From an uncultured Prevotellaceae bacterium (GTDB lineage: Bacteria; Bacteroidota; Bacteroidia; Bacteroidales; Bacteroidaceae), in assembly GCA_902800435.1 (NCBI GenBank), contig CADCEQ010000066.1, positions 1 to 9,552 of the forward strand: a stretch of DNA of 9,552 bases, written 5' to 3'. How positions within the stretch are numbered: the first letter of the stretch is position 1; every line of letters starts with the position of its first letter. Of this stretch, positions 1 to 6,858 are shown piece by piece. Below the pieces are notes generated by a model. The model saw only the letters and a program-made list of their open reading frames with translations. It was not told the origin of the DNA and did not search any database. The position numbers and the translations under genes are program-made.

Positions 1-28
1 ATAGAATTACCATTTTAATATATAGGAA

Positions 29-874
29 ATGAAGGTAGTCAAGACTGTAAAAGAAGTCAGCGAGATTGTTTCAGCATGGAGAAAAGAGGGACTGACCGTC
101 GGTCTGGTTCCCACCATGGGTTATTTGCATGAGGGGCATCAGAGCCTTATCATCAAGTCGGCCGAACAGAACGACCGCACGGTGGTCTCGGTGTTCGTGA
201 ACCCCATACAGTTCGGGCCTAACGAAGACCTGGAGGCTTATCCGCGCGACCTCGACCGCGACATCCAGAAGGTGGAGGAGGCCGGTGGCGACCTGATCTT
301 CAACCCCGAGCCGGCAGAGATGTACCCCGGCCACTTCACGTCGTTCATCGATACGACGGAGACCACGGAGCTGCTCTGCGGTGCCGTGCGCCCCGTTCAC
401 TTCCGCGGCGTCTGCACCGTGGTAGGTAAGCTCTTTAATATCGTCTGCCCCGACCGTGCCTACTTCGGCCAGAAGGATGCCCAGCAGCTGGCCACCATCC
501 GCCGCTTCGTGCGCGACCTGAACTTCCCGCTCGAGATTGTGGCGTGCCCCATTGTCCGCGAGGCTGACGGGCTGGCCAAGTCGAGCCGTAACACCTACCT
601 CAACGCCGAGGAGCGCCAGGCTGCCCTCATCCTCTCGAAGAGTCTGAAGAAGGGCCAGAAGGCCATCGAGGCAGGTGAAAGAGATGCCCAGACGGTTATC
701 GGCATCATCACCGAGAGTCTGAAGTCGGAGCCGCTGGCCAGGATTGACTATGTTGAGGTTGTCGACTTCGAGAACATCCAGCGCACGGCCAGGATTGAAG
801 GCGAGGTGCTCGTTGCCATTGCCGTCTACATTGGCAAGACGCGCCTGATTGATAACTTCATCGTTAATATTTAA
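29..874 (+). CDS. panC: Pantoate--beta-alanine ligase (pantothenate synthetase)
   Basis: Cytosolic enzyme that condenses pantoate with beta-alanine using ATP, through a pantoyl-adenylate, in the last step of pantothenate (vitamin B5) synthesis. The 281 residues match the usual family length. Visible motifs are the nucleotidyltransferase signature PTMG (28-31) with HEGH (34-37), the pantoate-binding stretch FVNPIQFGPNED (56-67), HFRGVCTVV (124-132), GQKD (147-150) and the KMSKS-like SSRN (185-188). Lys184 stands where most family members have Met (usually LAMSSRN), a minor variation. The start at 29 gives the standard N-terminus. It is preceded by an A/T-rich leader with only a weak purine stretch (ATAGGAA), as is common in Bacteroidetes. 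It is the first gene of a run that continues with panD, coaBC and a DUF2520 gene, but a 232-base repeat-filled gap separates it from panD. Only 28 bases upstream are visible, so its promoter cannot be judged. Confidence 0.98.
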   Translation: MKVVKTVKEVSEIVSAWRKEGLTVGLVPTMGYLHEGHQSLIIKSAEQNDRTVVSVFVNPIQFGPNEDLEAYPRDLDRDIQKVEEAGGDLIFNPEPAEMYPGHFTSFIDTTETTELLCGAVRPVHFRGVCTVVGKLFNIVCPDRAYFGQKDAQQLATIRRFVRDLNFPLEIVACPIVREADGLAKSSRNTYLNAEERQAALILSKSLKKGQKAIEAGERDAQTVIGIITESLKSEPLARIDYVEVVDFENIQRTARIEGEVLVAIAVYIGKTRLIDNFIVNI

Positions 875-892
875 AACAAGTTCCGTATATGT

Positions 893-1076
893 GGAGTTAT
901 CAGGAGTTATCGGGAGTTAACAGGCTTTCAGCCTGTGGAGTTAACGGACGAATGTTCTTCCGCAAGAGTAATGTCCGCTAACTACTCGAGCCATAGGCTC
1001 GTTAACTCCCGTTAACTCCCGTTCGCTCGACCTTTGGTCGCTAGCAAGGCGAGAACTCCCAGCAAGCGGAGCTTGC
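893..1076. repeat. Composite inverted-repeat element of GGAGTTA decamers and small palindromes
   Basis: This element fills most of the 232-base gap between panC and panD. On the left, GGAGTTA(T/A)C(A/G) occurs three times with a period of ten (893, 903, 913) and again at 937. On the right, the reverse complement GTTAACTCCC occurs twice in tandem (1001-1010, 1011-1020), with a degenerate third copy, AACTCCC, at 1054-1060. GGGAGTTAAC (912-921) is an exact complement of both right-hand units, and GGAGTTAACGG (937-947) is an exact complement of 1009-1019. Short perfect palindromes with 3-base loops lie between the units: 920-936 (7-bp stem), 987-1001 (6 bp), 1028-1040 (5 bp) and 1062-1076 (6 bp). 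A further imperfect hairpin (945-977, CGGAC/GTCCG base) sits near the middle. No reading frame spans it. It looks like a non-coding, highly structured interspersed repeat or MITE-like insert. Its function and mobility are unknown. Confidence 0.85.
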
Positions 1077-1106
1077 GACTGTTTAATATATAATAAGGTA
1101 TAGAAG

Positions 1107-1496
1107 ATGAACATAACGCTGCTGAAATCAAAGATTCACCGTGCCGTGGTGACTCAGTCTGACCTCAACTACGTGGGCAGCGTCACCATTGATGCCCGGC
1201 TGATGCGTGAGGCCGGTATCGTGGAGTACGAGAAAGTGGCCATTGCCGACATCGACAACGGCAACCGCTTCGAGACCTACGTCATCACCGGCGATGAAGA
1301 CTCCGGCATCATCTGCTTGAACGGCGCCGCAGCCCGCTGCGTCAGTGCCGGCGACAAGGTCATCATCATGGCCTACGCCGACATGACCCCCGAGGAGGCT
1401 CGGACGTTCAAGCCCGCCGTCCTCTTCGTCGACGAGCACAACAAGATTATCCGCAAGGCCAGCTATGAGCATCACGGACTGCTCAGCGAACAATAA
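1107..1496 (+). CDS. panD: Aspartate 1-decarboxylase
   Basis: Pyruvoyl-dependent enzyme that decarboxylates L-aspartate to beta-alanine, the second substrate of PanC. The chain is made as a pro-enzyme and cleaves itself between Gly24 and Ser25, turning Ser25 into the pyruvoyl cofactor. The sequence shows the YVGS cleavage site (22-25), Lys9 and His11 in the KIHR motif, Arg54, Thr57 and Tyr58 in RFETY, and Asn72 in NGAAA (72-76). All of these align by number with the E. coli enzyme. The 129-residue length is normal. The start at 1107 gives the expected N-terminus ([12 protein letters not shown]), and the leader is A/T-rich without a good Shine-Dalgarno. coaBC follows after 17 bases, so the two are probably cotranscribed. 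It is less clear whether panC reads through into panD, because of the structured repeat between them. Confidence 0.98.
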   Translation: MNITLLKSKIHRAVVTQSDLNYVGSVTIDARLMREAGIVEYEKVAIADIDNGNRFETYVITGDEDSGIICLNGAAARCVSAGDKVIIMAYADMTPEEARTFKPAVLFVDEHNKIIRKASYEHHGLLSEQ

Positions 1497-1513
1497 AAAA
1501 AACTTTCAAGCCT

Positions 1514-2716
1514 ATGCTGACAGGAAAAACCATTGTCCTCGGCGTGACGGGCAGCATTGCCGCCTACAAGACGGCCAACCTTGCTTCGATGCTGGTGAAG
1601 CTTAGTGCCGACGTCCACGTCATCATGACGCGCAATGCCACGCAGTTCATCACCCCGATGACCTTCGAGACGCTGACCTCGAACAAGTGCATTGTCGACA
1701 CCTTCGACCGCAACTTCTCGTTCGACGTGAAGCACGTCTCGCTGGCCAAGCGGGGCGACCTCTTCATGGTGGCCCCCTGCACGGCCAACGTCATCGGCAA
1801 GCTGGCCGCCGGCATCTGCGACGACATGCTGACCACCACGCTGCTGGCCACGAAGGCGCCGAAGCTGCTGGCTCCGGCCATGAATACGGGCATGTGGGAG
1901 AACCCCATCCTGCAGCACAACCTCCAGCTGCTCCAGGGCTACGGCTACCACATTGTGCAGCCCGTCGTGGGGCGTCTGGCCTGTGGCGACACGGGCAGCG
2001 GCAAGATGCCGCCCGAGGAGCTGCTGCTTGAGCATATCCTGCTGCATACAGCCCGCACGAAGGACCTGCAGGGGCGGCGGCTGCTGGTCACGGCCGGTCC
2101 TACGCAGGAGGCCATCGACCCCGTGCGCTTCATCACCAACCACTCGTCGGGCAAGATGGGCTACGCCATTGCCAAGATGGCCGCGCTCCGTGGGGCTGAG
2201 GTGACGCTCGTCAGCGGTCCGGTCAGCATCAAGCCCTTTACCGGCATCGGGCTGGTCCCCGTGACGAGTGCCCGTGATATGTTCGACACCGTCACCCGGC
2301 GCAGCGCCGACAGCGACATCATCATCATGTGCAGCGCCGTGGCCGACTACATGCCCTCCACCTATTCCGACCAGAAGGTGAAGAAGCACGACGGCGACCT
2401 CTCCATACCGCTCACCCGGACGCCCGACATCCTGCAGTATTTAGGCGACCACAAGCCAAAAGAGCAGGTGCTCGTAGGCTTCTCGATGGAGACCGAGAAC
2501 CTCATCGAGAACTCGCGCGCCAAGCTGACGAAGAAGAAGGCCGACATGATCTGTGCCAACTCCATTGCCGACAGCCGTACGGGTTTCGGCGTCGACACCA
2601 ACCGCGTGACGCTCATCACTCAGGATGCCGTCAGCGAGCTGCCGCTCTGCTCGAAGGAAGAGACCGCCGACCTGATACTTGACGCCGTCGCCCGCCACCT
2701 GACACCCAATACCTGA
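1514..2716 (+). CDS. coaBC: Bifunctional phosphopantothenoylcysteine decarboxylase / phosphopantothenate--cysteine ligase
   Basis: Fused enzyme (also called Dfp) for two consecutive steps of coenzyme A synthesis. The C-terminal CoaB half joins 4'-phosphopantothenate to cysteine at the expense of a nucleoside triphosphate. The N-terminal FMN-dependent CoaC half decarboxylates the product to 4'-phosphopantetheine. The CoaC half (about 1-180) shows GVTGSIAAYK (10-19), the catalytic His74, the substrate-binding PAMNTGMW (121-128) and the active-site Cys157 in RLACG. The CoaB half (about 186-400) shows AGPTQEAIDPVR (194-205), the key Asn209 followed by HSSGKMG (210-216), AVADYMP, and the KVKK lysine region. 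The 400-residue length is typical. Lying directly behind panD and 6 bases ahead of the DUF2520 gene, it extends a vitamin B5-to-CoA run. The pantothenate kinase and the later enzymes CoaD and CoaE are not in the window. Confidence 0.98.
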   Translation: MLTGKTIVLGVTGSIAAYKTANLASMLVKLSADVHVIMTRNATQFITPMTFETLTSNKCIVDTFDRNFSFDVKHVSLAKRGDLFMVAPCTANVIGKLAAGICDDMLTTTLLATKAPKLLAPAMNTGMWENPILQHNLQLLQGYGYHIVQPVVGRLACGDTGSGKMPPEELLLEHILLHTARTKDLQGRRLLVTAGPTQEAIDPVRFITNHSSGKMGYAIAKMAALRGAEVTLVSGPVSIKPFTGIGLVPVTSARDMFDTVTRRSADSDIIIMCSAVADYMPSTYSDQKVKKHDGDLSIPLTRTPDILQYLGDHKPKEQVLVGFSMETENLIENSRAKLTKKKADMICANSIADSRTGFGVDTNRVTLITQDAVSELPLCSKEETADLILDAVARHLTPNT

Positions 2717-2722
2717 CGCCCC

Positions 2723-3502
2723 ATGAAGACCGTCATCATAGGCTCCGGCAACCTCGCCACCCACCTGTCGCTGGCACTGAAGGCCAGCGGCATGACCATT
2801 GCCCAGGTGTACAGCCGGACGGCGGAGCACGCCGCAGAGCTGGCAGCCAGGCTGGGCTGTCCGTCCACAGCGCAGGTCGATGAGGTGCTCACCGATGCCG
2901 GCCTCTACATCATCTCCGTCAACGACGATGCCATCAGCGGCGTGGCCGTCCGCCTGTGCAAGGCCCGTCCGCAGGCCGTTTTCCTTCATACGGCAGGCAG
3001 TGTCCCCATGAGCGTCTTCCGGCCCTACGGCGTGCGCCACGGCGTGCTTTACCCCATGCAGACGTTCTCGAAGAACCGCCCCGTCGACTTCCGCACCATT
3101 CCCTGCTTCATCGAGGCCTCCGACGAGCCGACGCTGGCGCTCGTCCGCCGCATCGCCAGCGGCATCTCAGACCGTGTGGTAGAAGCCGACTCCGAGAAGC
3201 GGCGCAAGCTCCATCTCGCCGCCGTCCTGGCGTGCAACCTTGCCAACCACTGCTACCGGCTGGCCGAGCGCGTGCTCGAGGCCGAAAACATCGACTTCGG
3301 CCTCTACCTGCCCCTTATCCTGGAGACCGCCCGCAAGGTGACCGAGATGTCGCCACGCGAGGCCCAGACCGGCCCCATGGTGCGCTACGACCTGGGCGTG
3401 ATGGCTGCCCAGGTGAGTCTGCTGCCCGACGAGCGTACGCGCCAGATTTACCGTCTGATGGCCGAAAGCATACACGAAGACTCCCTGCTTTGTGTTAAAT
3501 AA
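2723..3502 (+). CDS. Rossmann-like/DUF2520 NAD(P)-dependent oxidoreductase, candidate PanG-type ketopantoate reductase
   Basis: 259-residue cytosolic protein with an N-terminal dinucleotide-binding domain and a helical C-terminal DUF2520 domain, the layout of ketopantoate and hydroxy-acid reductases. Visible features are GSGNLA (7-12) at the first beta-alpha turn, YSRT (30-33) after the second strand (Arg32 suggests NADP(H) preference), HTAGSVPM (89-96), YPMQTFS (110-116), the helix LHLAAVLACNLANH (163-176) and TGPMVRYD in the C-terminal part. These are hallmark segments of the DUF2520 family. It starts 6 bases after coaBC, so it is almost certainly translated from the same mRNA as panD and coaBC. 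As I recall, the ketopantoate reductase PanG of Francisella, found in a pan operon, belongs to this fold family. Together with the location, this makes ketopantoate reduction to pantoate a reasonable guess, not a proven role. Another NAD(P)-dependent reduction is possible. The stop is followed almost at once by the promoter of the next gene. Confidence 0.85.
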   Translation: MKTVIIGSGNLATHLSLALKASGMTIAQVYSRTAEHAAELAARLGCPSTAQVDEVLTDAGLYIISVNDDAISGVAVRLCKARPQAVFLHTAGSVPMSVFRPYGVRHGVLYPMQTFSKNRPVDFRTIPCFIEASDEPTLALVRRIASGISDRVVEADSEKRRKLHLAAVLACNLANHCYRLAERVLEAENIDFGLYLPLILETARKVTEMSPREAQTGPMVRYDLGVMAAQVSLLPDERTRQIYRLMAESIHEDSLLCVK

Positions 3503-3512
3503 CCTTATTTCC

Positions 3513-3543
3513 TTTGTCGCTTGACAAAAAATGCGTACCTTTG
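3513..3543 (+). promoter_or_regulatory. Bacteroidetes-type promoter for the glycogen genes
   Basis: TTTG at 3513-3516 (the -33 element) is followed after 19 bases by TACCTTTG at 3536-3543. This exactly matches the TAnnTTTG -7 consensus used by the primary sigma factor of Bacteroidetes. Transcription would start near 3550, leaving an A-rich leader of about 40 bases before the ATG at 3591. The element begins 10 bases after the DUF2520 stop and separates the coenzyme A block from the glycogen block. No terminator hairpin lies between them, so readthrough from upstream is also possible. Confidence 0.75.
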
Positions 3544-3590
3544 GGGCTACAAATCTAAAACAACAAATATCAAACCTTAAAATAGGAACT

Positions 3591-5540
3591 ATGAGTTATT
3601 TACGATTCGAAAAAGCCGTGATGACTAACCTGCAGGAAAGCCTGTATCGTGAATTGCTCCGTACAAACCGTTCTGGTGCCTACAGTTCGTCTACGCTCGT
3701 AGACTGCAACACGCGCAAGTACCACGGTCTGCTGGTTGTTCCCGTACCCGAGCTCGACGACGAGAACCACGTCTTGCTCTCGTCGTTAGACTGTACGGTC
3801 GTCCAGCACGGAGCCGAATTCAACTTAGGCCTCCACAAGTATCAGGGCAACACATTCAGCCCCAACGGGCACAAGTACATCCGTGAGTTTGACGCCAGCA
3901 AAGTTCCCACGACGACCTATCGCGTGGGCGGTGTCATCCTGAAGAAGGAAGTGATTTTCCAGCATTACGAGGACCGTCTGCTCATCCGCTACACGCTGGT
4001 GGATGCCCATTCGGCCACCACGTTGCGTTTCCGCCCCTTCCTGGCCTTCCGTTCCGTGCGGCAGTTCACCCACGAGAACGCCACCGCCAGCCGTGAGTAT
4101 TCGCTGGTCGACAACGGCATCAAGACCTGTATGTATGCCGGCTATCCCGACCTCTACATGCAGTTCTCGAAGAAGAACGAATTCGTCTTCATGCCCGACT
4201 GGTATCGCGGCATTGAGTACCCGAAGGAGCAGGAGCGCGGCTACGCCTCGAACGAGGACCTCTACGTGCCCGGCTACTTCGAGATGCCTATCAAGAAGGG
4301 CGAGAGCATCATCTTCGCCGCTTCGACGTCGCAAGTCAAGTCGTCGACGCTGAAGAAGCTGTTCGACCTGGAGGTCGACGACCGCATATCGCGCGACAAC
4401 TTCTATCACATCCTGGTCTGTGCTGCCCACCAGTTCCATAATCGCCAGAAGAACGACGACCGCTACCTGCTGGCCGGCTACCCGTGGTTCAAAGCCCGTG
4501 CCCGCGACACGTTCATCGCCCTGCCCGGCCTGACGCTGAGCATCGGCGAGCGCGACTACTTCGAGCTGGTCATGAAGACCGCCGAGAGGGGGCTGCGCGA
4601 GTTTATGGACGGCAAGCCGCTCTCAGTGAAGATCTACGAGATTGAGCAGCCCGACGTGCCCCTGTGGGCCGTGTGGGCCATCCAGCAGTACGTCAAGGAC
4701 GTCGGCCGCGACGATGGCTTCAAGAAGTACGGCCAGCTGCTGAAGGACATCGTGTATTACATCGAGGAAGGCGGCCATCCCAACCTGCGCCTCGACGAGA
4801 ACGGCCTGCTCTACAGCGACGGTCGCGACAAGGCCGTGACGTGGATGAACTCCACCGCCAACGGGCGCCCCGTCGTGCCCCGCTCGGGCTATATCGTCGA
4901 GTTCAACGCCCTGTGGTACAACGCCCTGAAGTTCTGCGCCTCGATGGCTGCCGAGCAGAACGACCAGGCGGCTGTCGACCATCTGGAGGCACTGGCTGCC
5001 AAGGTGAAGCAGTCGTTCGTCGAGACCTTCGTCAACGACTACGGCTACCTGCTCGACTACGTCGACGGCACCAATATGGACTGGTCGGTGCGCCCGAACA
5101 TGATTTTCGCCGTGGCGCTCGACTACTCGCCGCTCTCGCAGCAGCAGATGAAGAGCGTGGTAGATATATGTACCCGCGAACTGCTGACACCGAAGGGCCT
5201 GCGCTCGCTGTCGCCGAAGAGCGGCGGCTACAACCCGATGTACGTCGGACCGCAGACCCAGCGCGACTATGCCTACCATCAGGGAACGGCGTGGCCGTGG
5301 CTCGGCGGCTTCTACATGGAGGCCTGCCTGAAACTCTACAAGCGCTCGCGCCTGTCGTTCATCGAGCGGCAGATGGTGGGCTATGAGGACGAGATTGACT
5401 ATCACGCTATCGGTACCATCTCCGAGCTGTTCGACGGCAACCCGCCGTTCCACGGACGCGGCGCCATGGCCTTTGCCATGAACGTGGCCGAGATCCTGCG
5501 CACGCTGAAGCTCCTCGAGAAGTATTCGTATCAAAAGTAA
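3591..5540 (+). CDS. Bacterial glycogen debranching enzyme (GH133-type amylo-alpha-1,6-glucosidase)
   Basis: 649-residue protein expected to hydrolyse alpha-1,6 branch points of glycogen or maltodextrin in the cytoplasm; no signal peptide is seen. The N-terminal beta domain carries NTRKYHGLLV (40-49), typical of the family. The C-terminal (alpha/alpha)-barrel shows PWFKARARDTFIALPG (298-313), the VVPRSGYIVEFNALWYNAL segment, a DYVDGTNMDWSVRPN segment, HQGTAWPW (563-570) and ISELFDG with Glu612, the likely base. At 417-420 it reads TWMN, where many relatives have TWMD, an Asp thought to act as the acid. An in-frame ATG exists 60 bases upstream at 3531, but it lies just ahead of the -7 promoter element, in sequence that would not be transcribed from it. 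The start at 3591 follows ATAGGAACT and gives a normal N-terminus (MSYLRFEK). The glycosyltransferase gene follows after 17 bases, so this heads a glycogen operon. Confidence 0.93.
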   Translation: MSYLRFEKAVMTNLQESLYRELLRTNRSGAYSSSTLVDCNTRKYHGLLVVPVPELDDENHVLLSSLDCTVVQHGAEFNLGLHKYQGNTFSPNGHKYIREFDASKVPTTTYRVGGVILKKEVIFQHYEDRLLIRYTLVDAHSATTLRFRPFLAFRSVRQFTHENATASREYSLVDNGIKTCMYAGYPDLYMQFSKKNEFVFMPDWYRGIEYPKEQERGYASNEDLYVPGYFEMPIKKGESIIFAASTSQVKSSTLKKLFDLEVDDRISRDNFYHILVCAAHQFHNRQKNDDRYLLAGYPWFKARARDTFIALPGLTLSIGERDYFELVMKTAERGLREFMDGKPLSVKIYEIEQPDVPLWAVWAIQQYVKDVGRDDGFKKYGQLLKDIVYYIEEGGHPNLRLDENGLLYSDGRDKAVTWMNSTANGRPVVPRSGYIVEFNALWYNALKFCASMAAEQNDQAAVDHLEALAAKVKQSFVETFVNDYGYLLDYVDGTNMDWSVRPNMIFAVALDYSPLSQQQMKSVVDICTRELLTPKGLRSLSPKSGGYNPMYVGPQTQRDYAYHQGTAWPWLGGFYMEACLKLYKRSRLSFIERQMVGYEDEIDYHAIGTISELFDGNPPFHGRGAMAFAMNVAEILRTLKLLEKYSYQK

Positions 5541-5543
5541 AAT

Positions 5544-5549
5544 AGGAGG
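5544..5549 (+). promoter_or_regulatory. Perfect AGGAGG Shine-Dalgarno before the glycosyltransferase gene
   Basis: AGGAGG lies 8 bases before the ATG at 5558, in the 17-base gap after the debranching enzyme. It is the only full Shine-Dalgarno among the genes here; the others have A-rich leaders with at most a short GGA. In Bacteroidetes the anti-Shine-Dalgarno is generally hidden on the ribosome and such sites are uncommon, so this one stands out. Confidence 0.75.
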
Positions 5550-5557
5550 AACGCTGT

Positions 5558-6829
5558 ATGAAAGTATTAATGTTTGGATGGGAGTATCCTCCTCACGTGT
5601 TCGGTGGACTGGCCACCGCTAACTATGGAATCTCAGAAGGCCTGAAGGCGCAGGGCGACATCGAGACCGTGCTCTGTCTGCCGCACCCCTTCGGCGACGA
5701 GAGCCAGCACGCCTGCCGCATCGTGGCCATGAACGCCGTGCCCATTGCCTGGCGCGACGTCGACTACGACTATGTGAAGGGTAGGGTAGGGAACATCATG
5801 GACCCCGACTACTACTTCAAGCTCCGCGAGCACATCTATGCCGACTTCAACTACATGAACGTCAACGACCTCGGTGCCCTGGAGTTCGCCGGAGGCTATC
5901 CCGGCAACCTGCATGAGGAGATAAACAATTACTCAATCATAGCCGGGCAAGTGGCTCGCGCTGAGGAGTTTGACATTATTCACGCCCACGACTGGCTGAC
6001 CTTCCCCGCCGGCATCCACGCCAAGCAGGTCAGCGGCAAGCCGCTGTGCATCCACGTCCACGCCACCGACTTCGACCGCTCGCGCGGCAAGGTGAACCCC
6101 ACCGTCTACTCCATCGAGAAGAACGGCATGGACTGGGCCGACTGCATCATGTGCGTCTCAGAGCTGACACGCCAGACGGTCATCAACCAGTATCATCAGG
6201 ACCCGCGCAAGTGCTTCACCGTCCACAACGCCGTCTACCCCCTGCCCCAGGAGTATCAGGACATTCCGCGTCCCGACCACACCGGCAAGGAGAAGGTCGT
6301 CACGTTCCTCGGCCGCATCACCATGCAGAAGGGTCCCGAGTACTTCGTCGAGGCTGCCACGATGGTGCTCCACCGCACGCGCAACGTCCGCTTCTGCATG
6401 GCAGGCTCCGGCGACATGATGGACGCCATGATCCAACTGGCAGCCGAGCGTGGCATTGCCGACCGCTTCCACTTCCCGGGCTTCATGCGCGGCAAGCAGG
6501 TCTACGAGTGCCTCAAGGCCAGCGACGTCTACGTCATGCCGTCGGTCAGCGAGCCCTTCGGCATCTCGCCCCTTGAGGCCATGCAGTGCGGCACGCCCTC
6601 GATCATCTCCAAGCAGTCAGGCTGCGCCGAGATTCTCGAGAACTGCATCAAGGTCGACTACTGGGACATCCACGCCCTGGCCGACGCCATCTACAGCATC
6701 TGCCACAACGAGTCGCTCTTCCAGTACCTCAAGGACGAGGGCAAGCGCGAGGTCGACCAGATAACCTGGGAGAAGGTAGGCCGCTGGATTCGCACACTCT
6801 ATCGCCGCACGCTCGGCTGGGAACAGTAA
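5558..6829 (+). CDS. Glycogen-synthase-like glycosyltransferase (GT4 family, GT-B fold)
   Basis: 423-residue cytosolic retaining glycosyltransferase. The N-terminus has the glycogen/starch-synthase-like signature WEYPPHVFGGLA (8-19), where the GGL loop contacts the nucleotide sugar. HAHDW (142-146) ends the N-domain core. The C-domain opens with LGRITMQKG (251-259), whose Arg253 and Lys258 are the usual phosphate-contacting pair. The E-x7-E motif reads EPFGISPLE (Glu332 to Glu340) and is followed by AMQCGTPSI. This pattern fits GT4 better than the longer classical GlgA (GT5, about 480 residues or more). The donor (ADP- or UDP-glucose) cannot be read from the sequence. Its position between a debranching enzyme and a GH57-type protein argues for alpha-glucan chain extension, but transfer to another acceptor is possible. 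A perfect AGGAGG precedes it. Confidence 0.9.
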   Translation: MKVLMFGWEYPPHVFGGLATANYGISEGLKAQGDIETVLCLPHPFGDESQHACRIVAMNAVPIAWRDVDYDYVKGRVGNIMDPDYYFKLREHIYADFNYMNVNDLGALEFAGGYPGNLHEEINNYSIIAGQVARAEEFDIIHAHDWLTFPAGIHAKQVSGKPLCIHVHATDFDRSRGKVNPTVYSIEKNGMDWADCIMCVSELTRQTVINQYHQDPRKCFTVHNAVYPLPQEYQDIPRPDHTGKEKVVTFLGRITMQKGPEYFVEAATMVLHRTRNVRFCMAGSGDMMDAMIQLAAERGIADRFHFPGFMRGKQVYECLKASDVYVMPSVSEPFGISPLEAMQCGTPSIISKQSGCAEILENCIKVDYWDIHALADAIYSICHNESLFQYLKDEGKREVDQITWEKVGRWIRTLYRRTLGWEQ

Positions 6830-6835
6830 TAAATA

Positions 6836-6858
6836 GAAAATCGAAAATCAGAAAATCG
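6836..6858 (+). repeat. Tandem GAAAATC units in the leader of the GH57-type gene
   Basis: Three near-identical units, GAAAATC, GAAAATCA and GAAAATCG, fill the gap between the glycosyltransferase stop and the next gene, ending 14 bases before the ATG at 6873. The run is A-rich and unlike the GC-rich coding sequence on either side. It may keep the translation start unstructured, which matters where Shine-Dalgarno pairing is weak. That function is inference. Confidence 0.6.

Noticed and set aside
893..1076. CRISPR array
   Set aside because: Repeat units are about 10 bases, occur in both orientations, and the sequences between them are palindromes rather than unique spacers of uniform length.
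1472..2389. Long open frame on the minus strand opposite coaBC, and similar long antisense frames elsewhere
   Set aside because: These mirror GC-rich third positions of the real + strand genes, have low-complexity His/Gly/Val/Arg-rich translations and match no family I recognise.
3521..3526. TTGACA as a classical sigma-70 -35 box
   Set aside because: No -10 box lies 16-18 bases downstream, and the Bacteroidetes TTTG/TAnnTTTG pair at the same place fits better.
3531..3533. Upstream ATG as the start of the debranching enzyme
   Set aside because: It lies just ahead of the -7 promoter element and upstream of the probable transcription start; the added residues are only translated leader.
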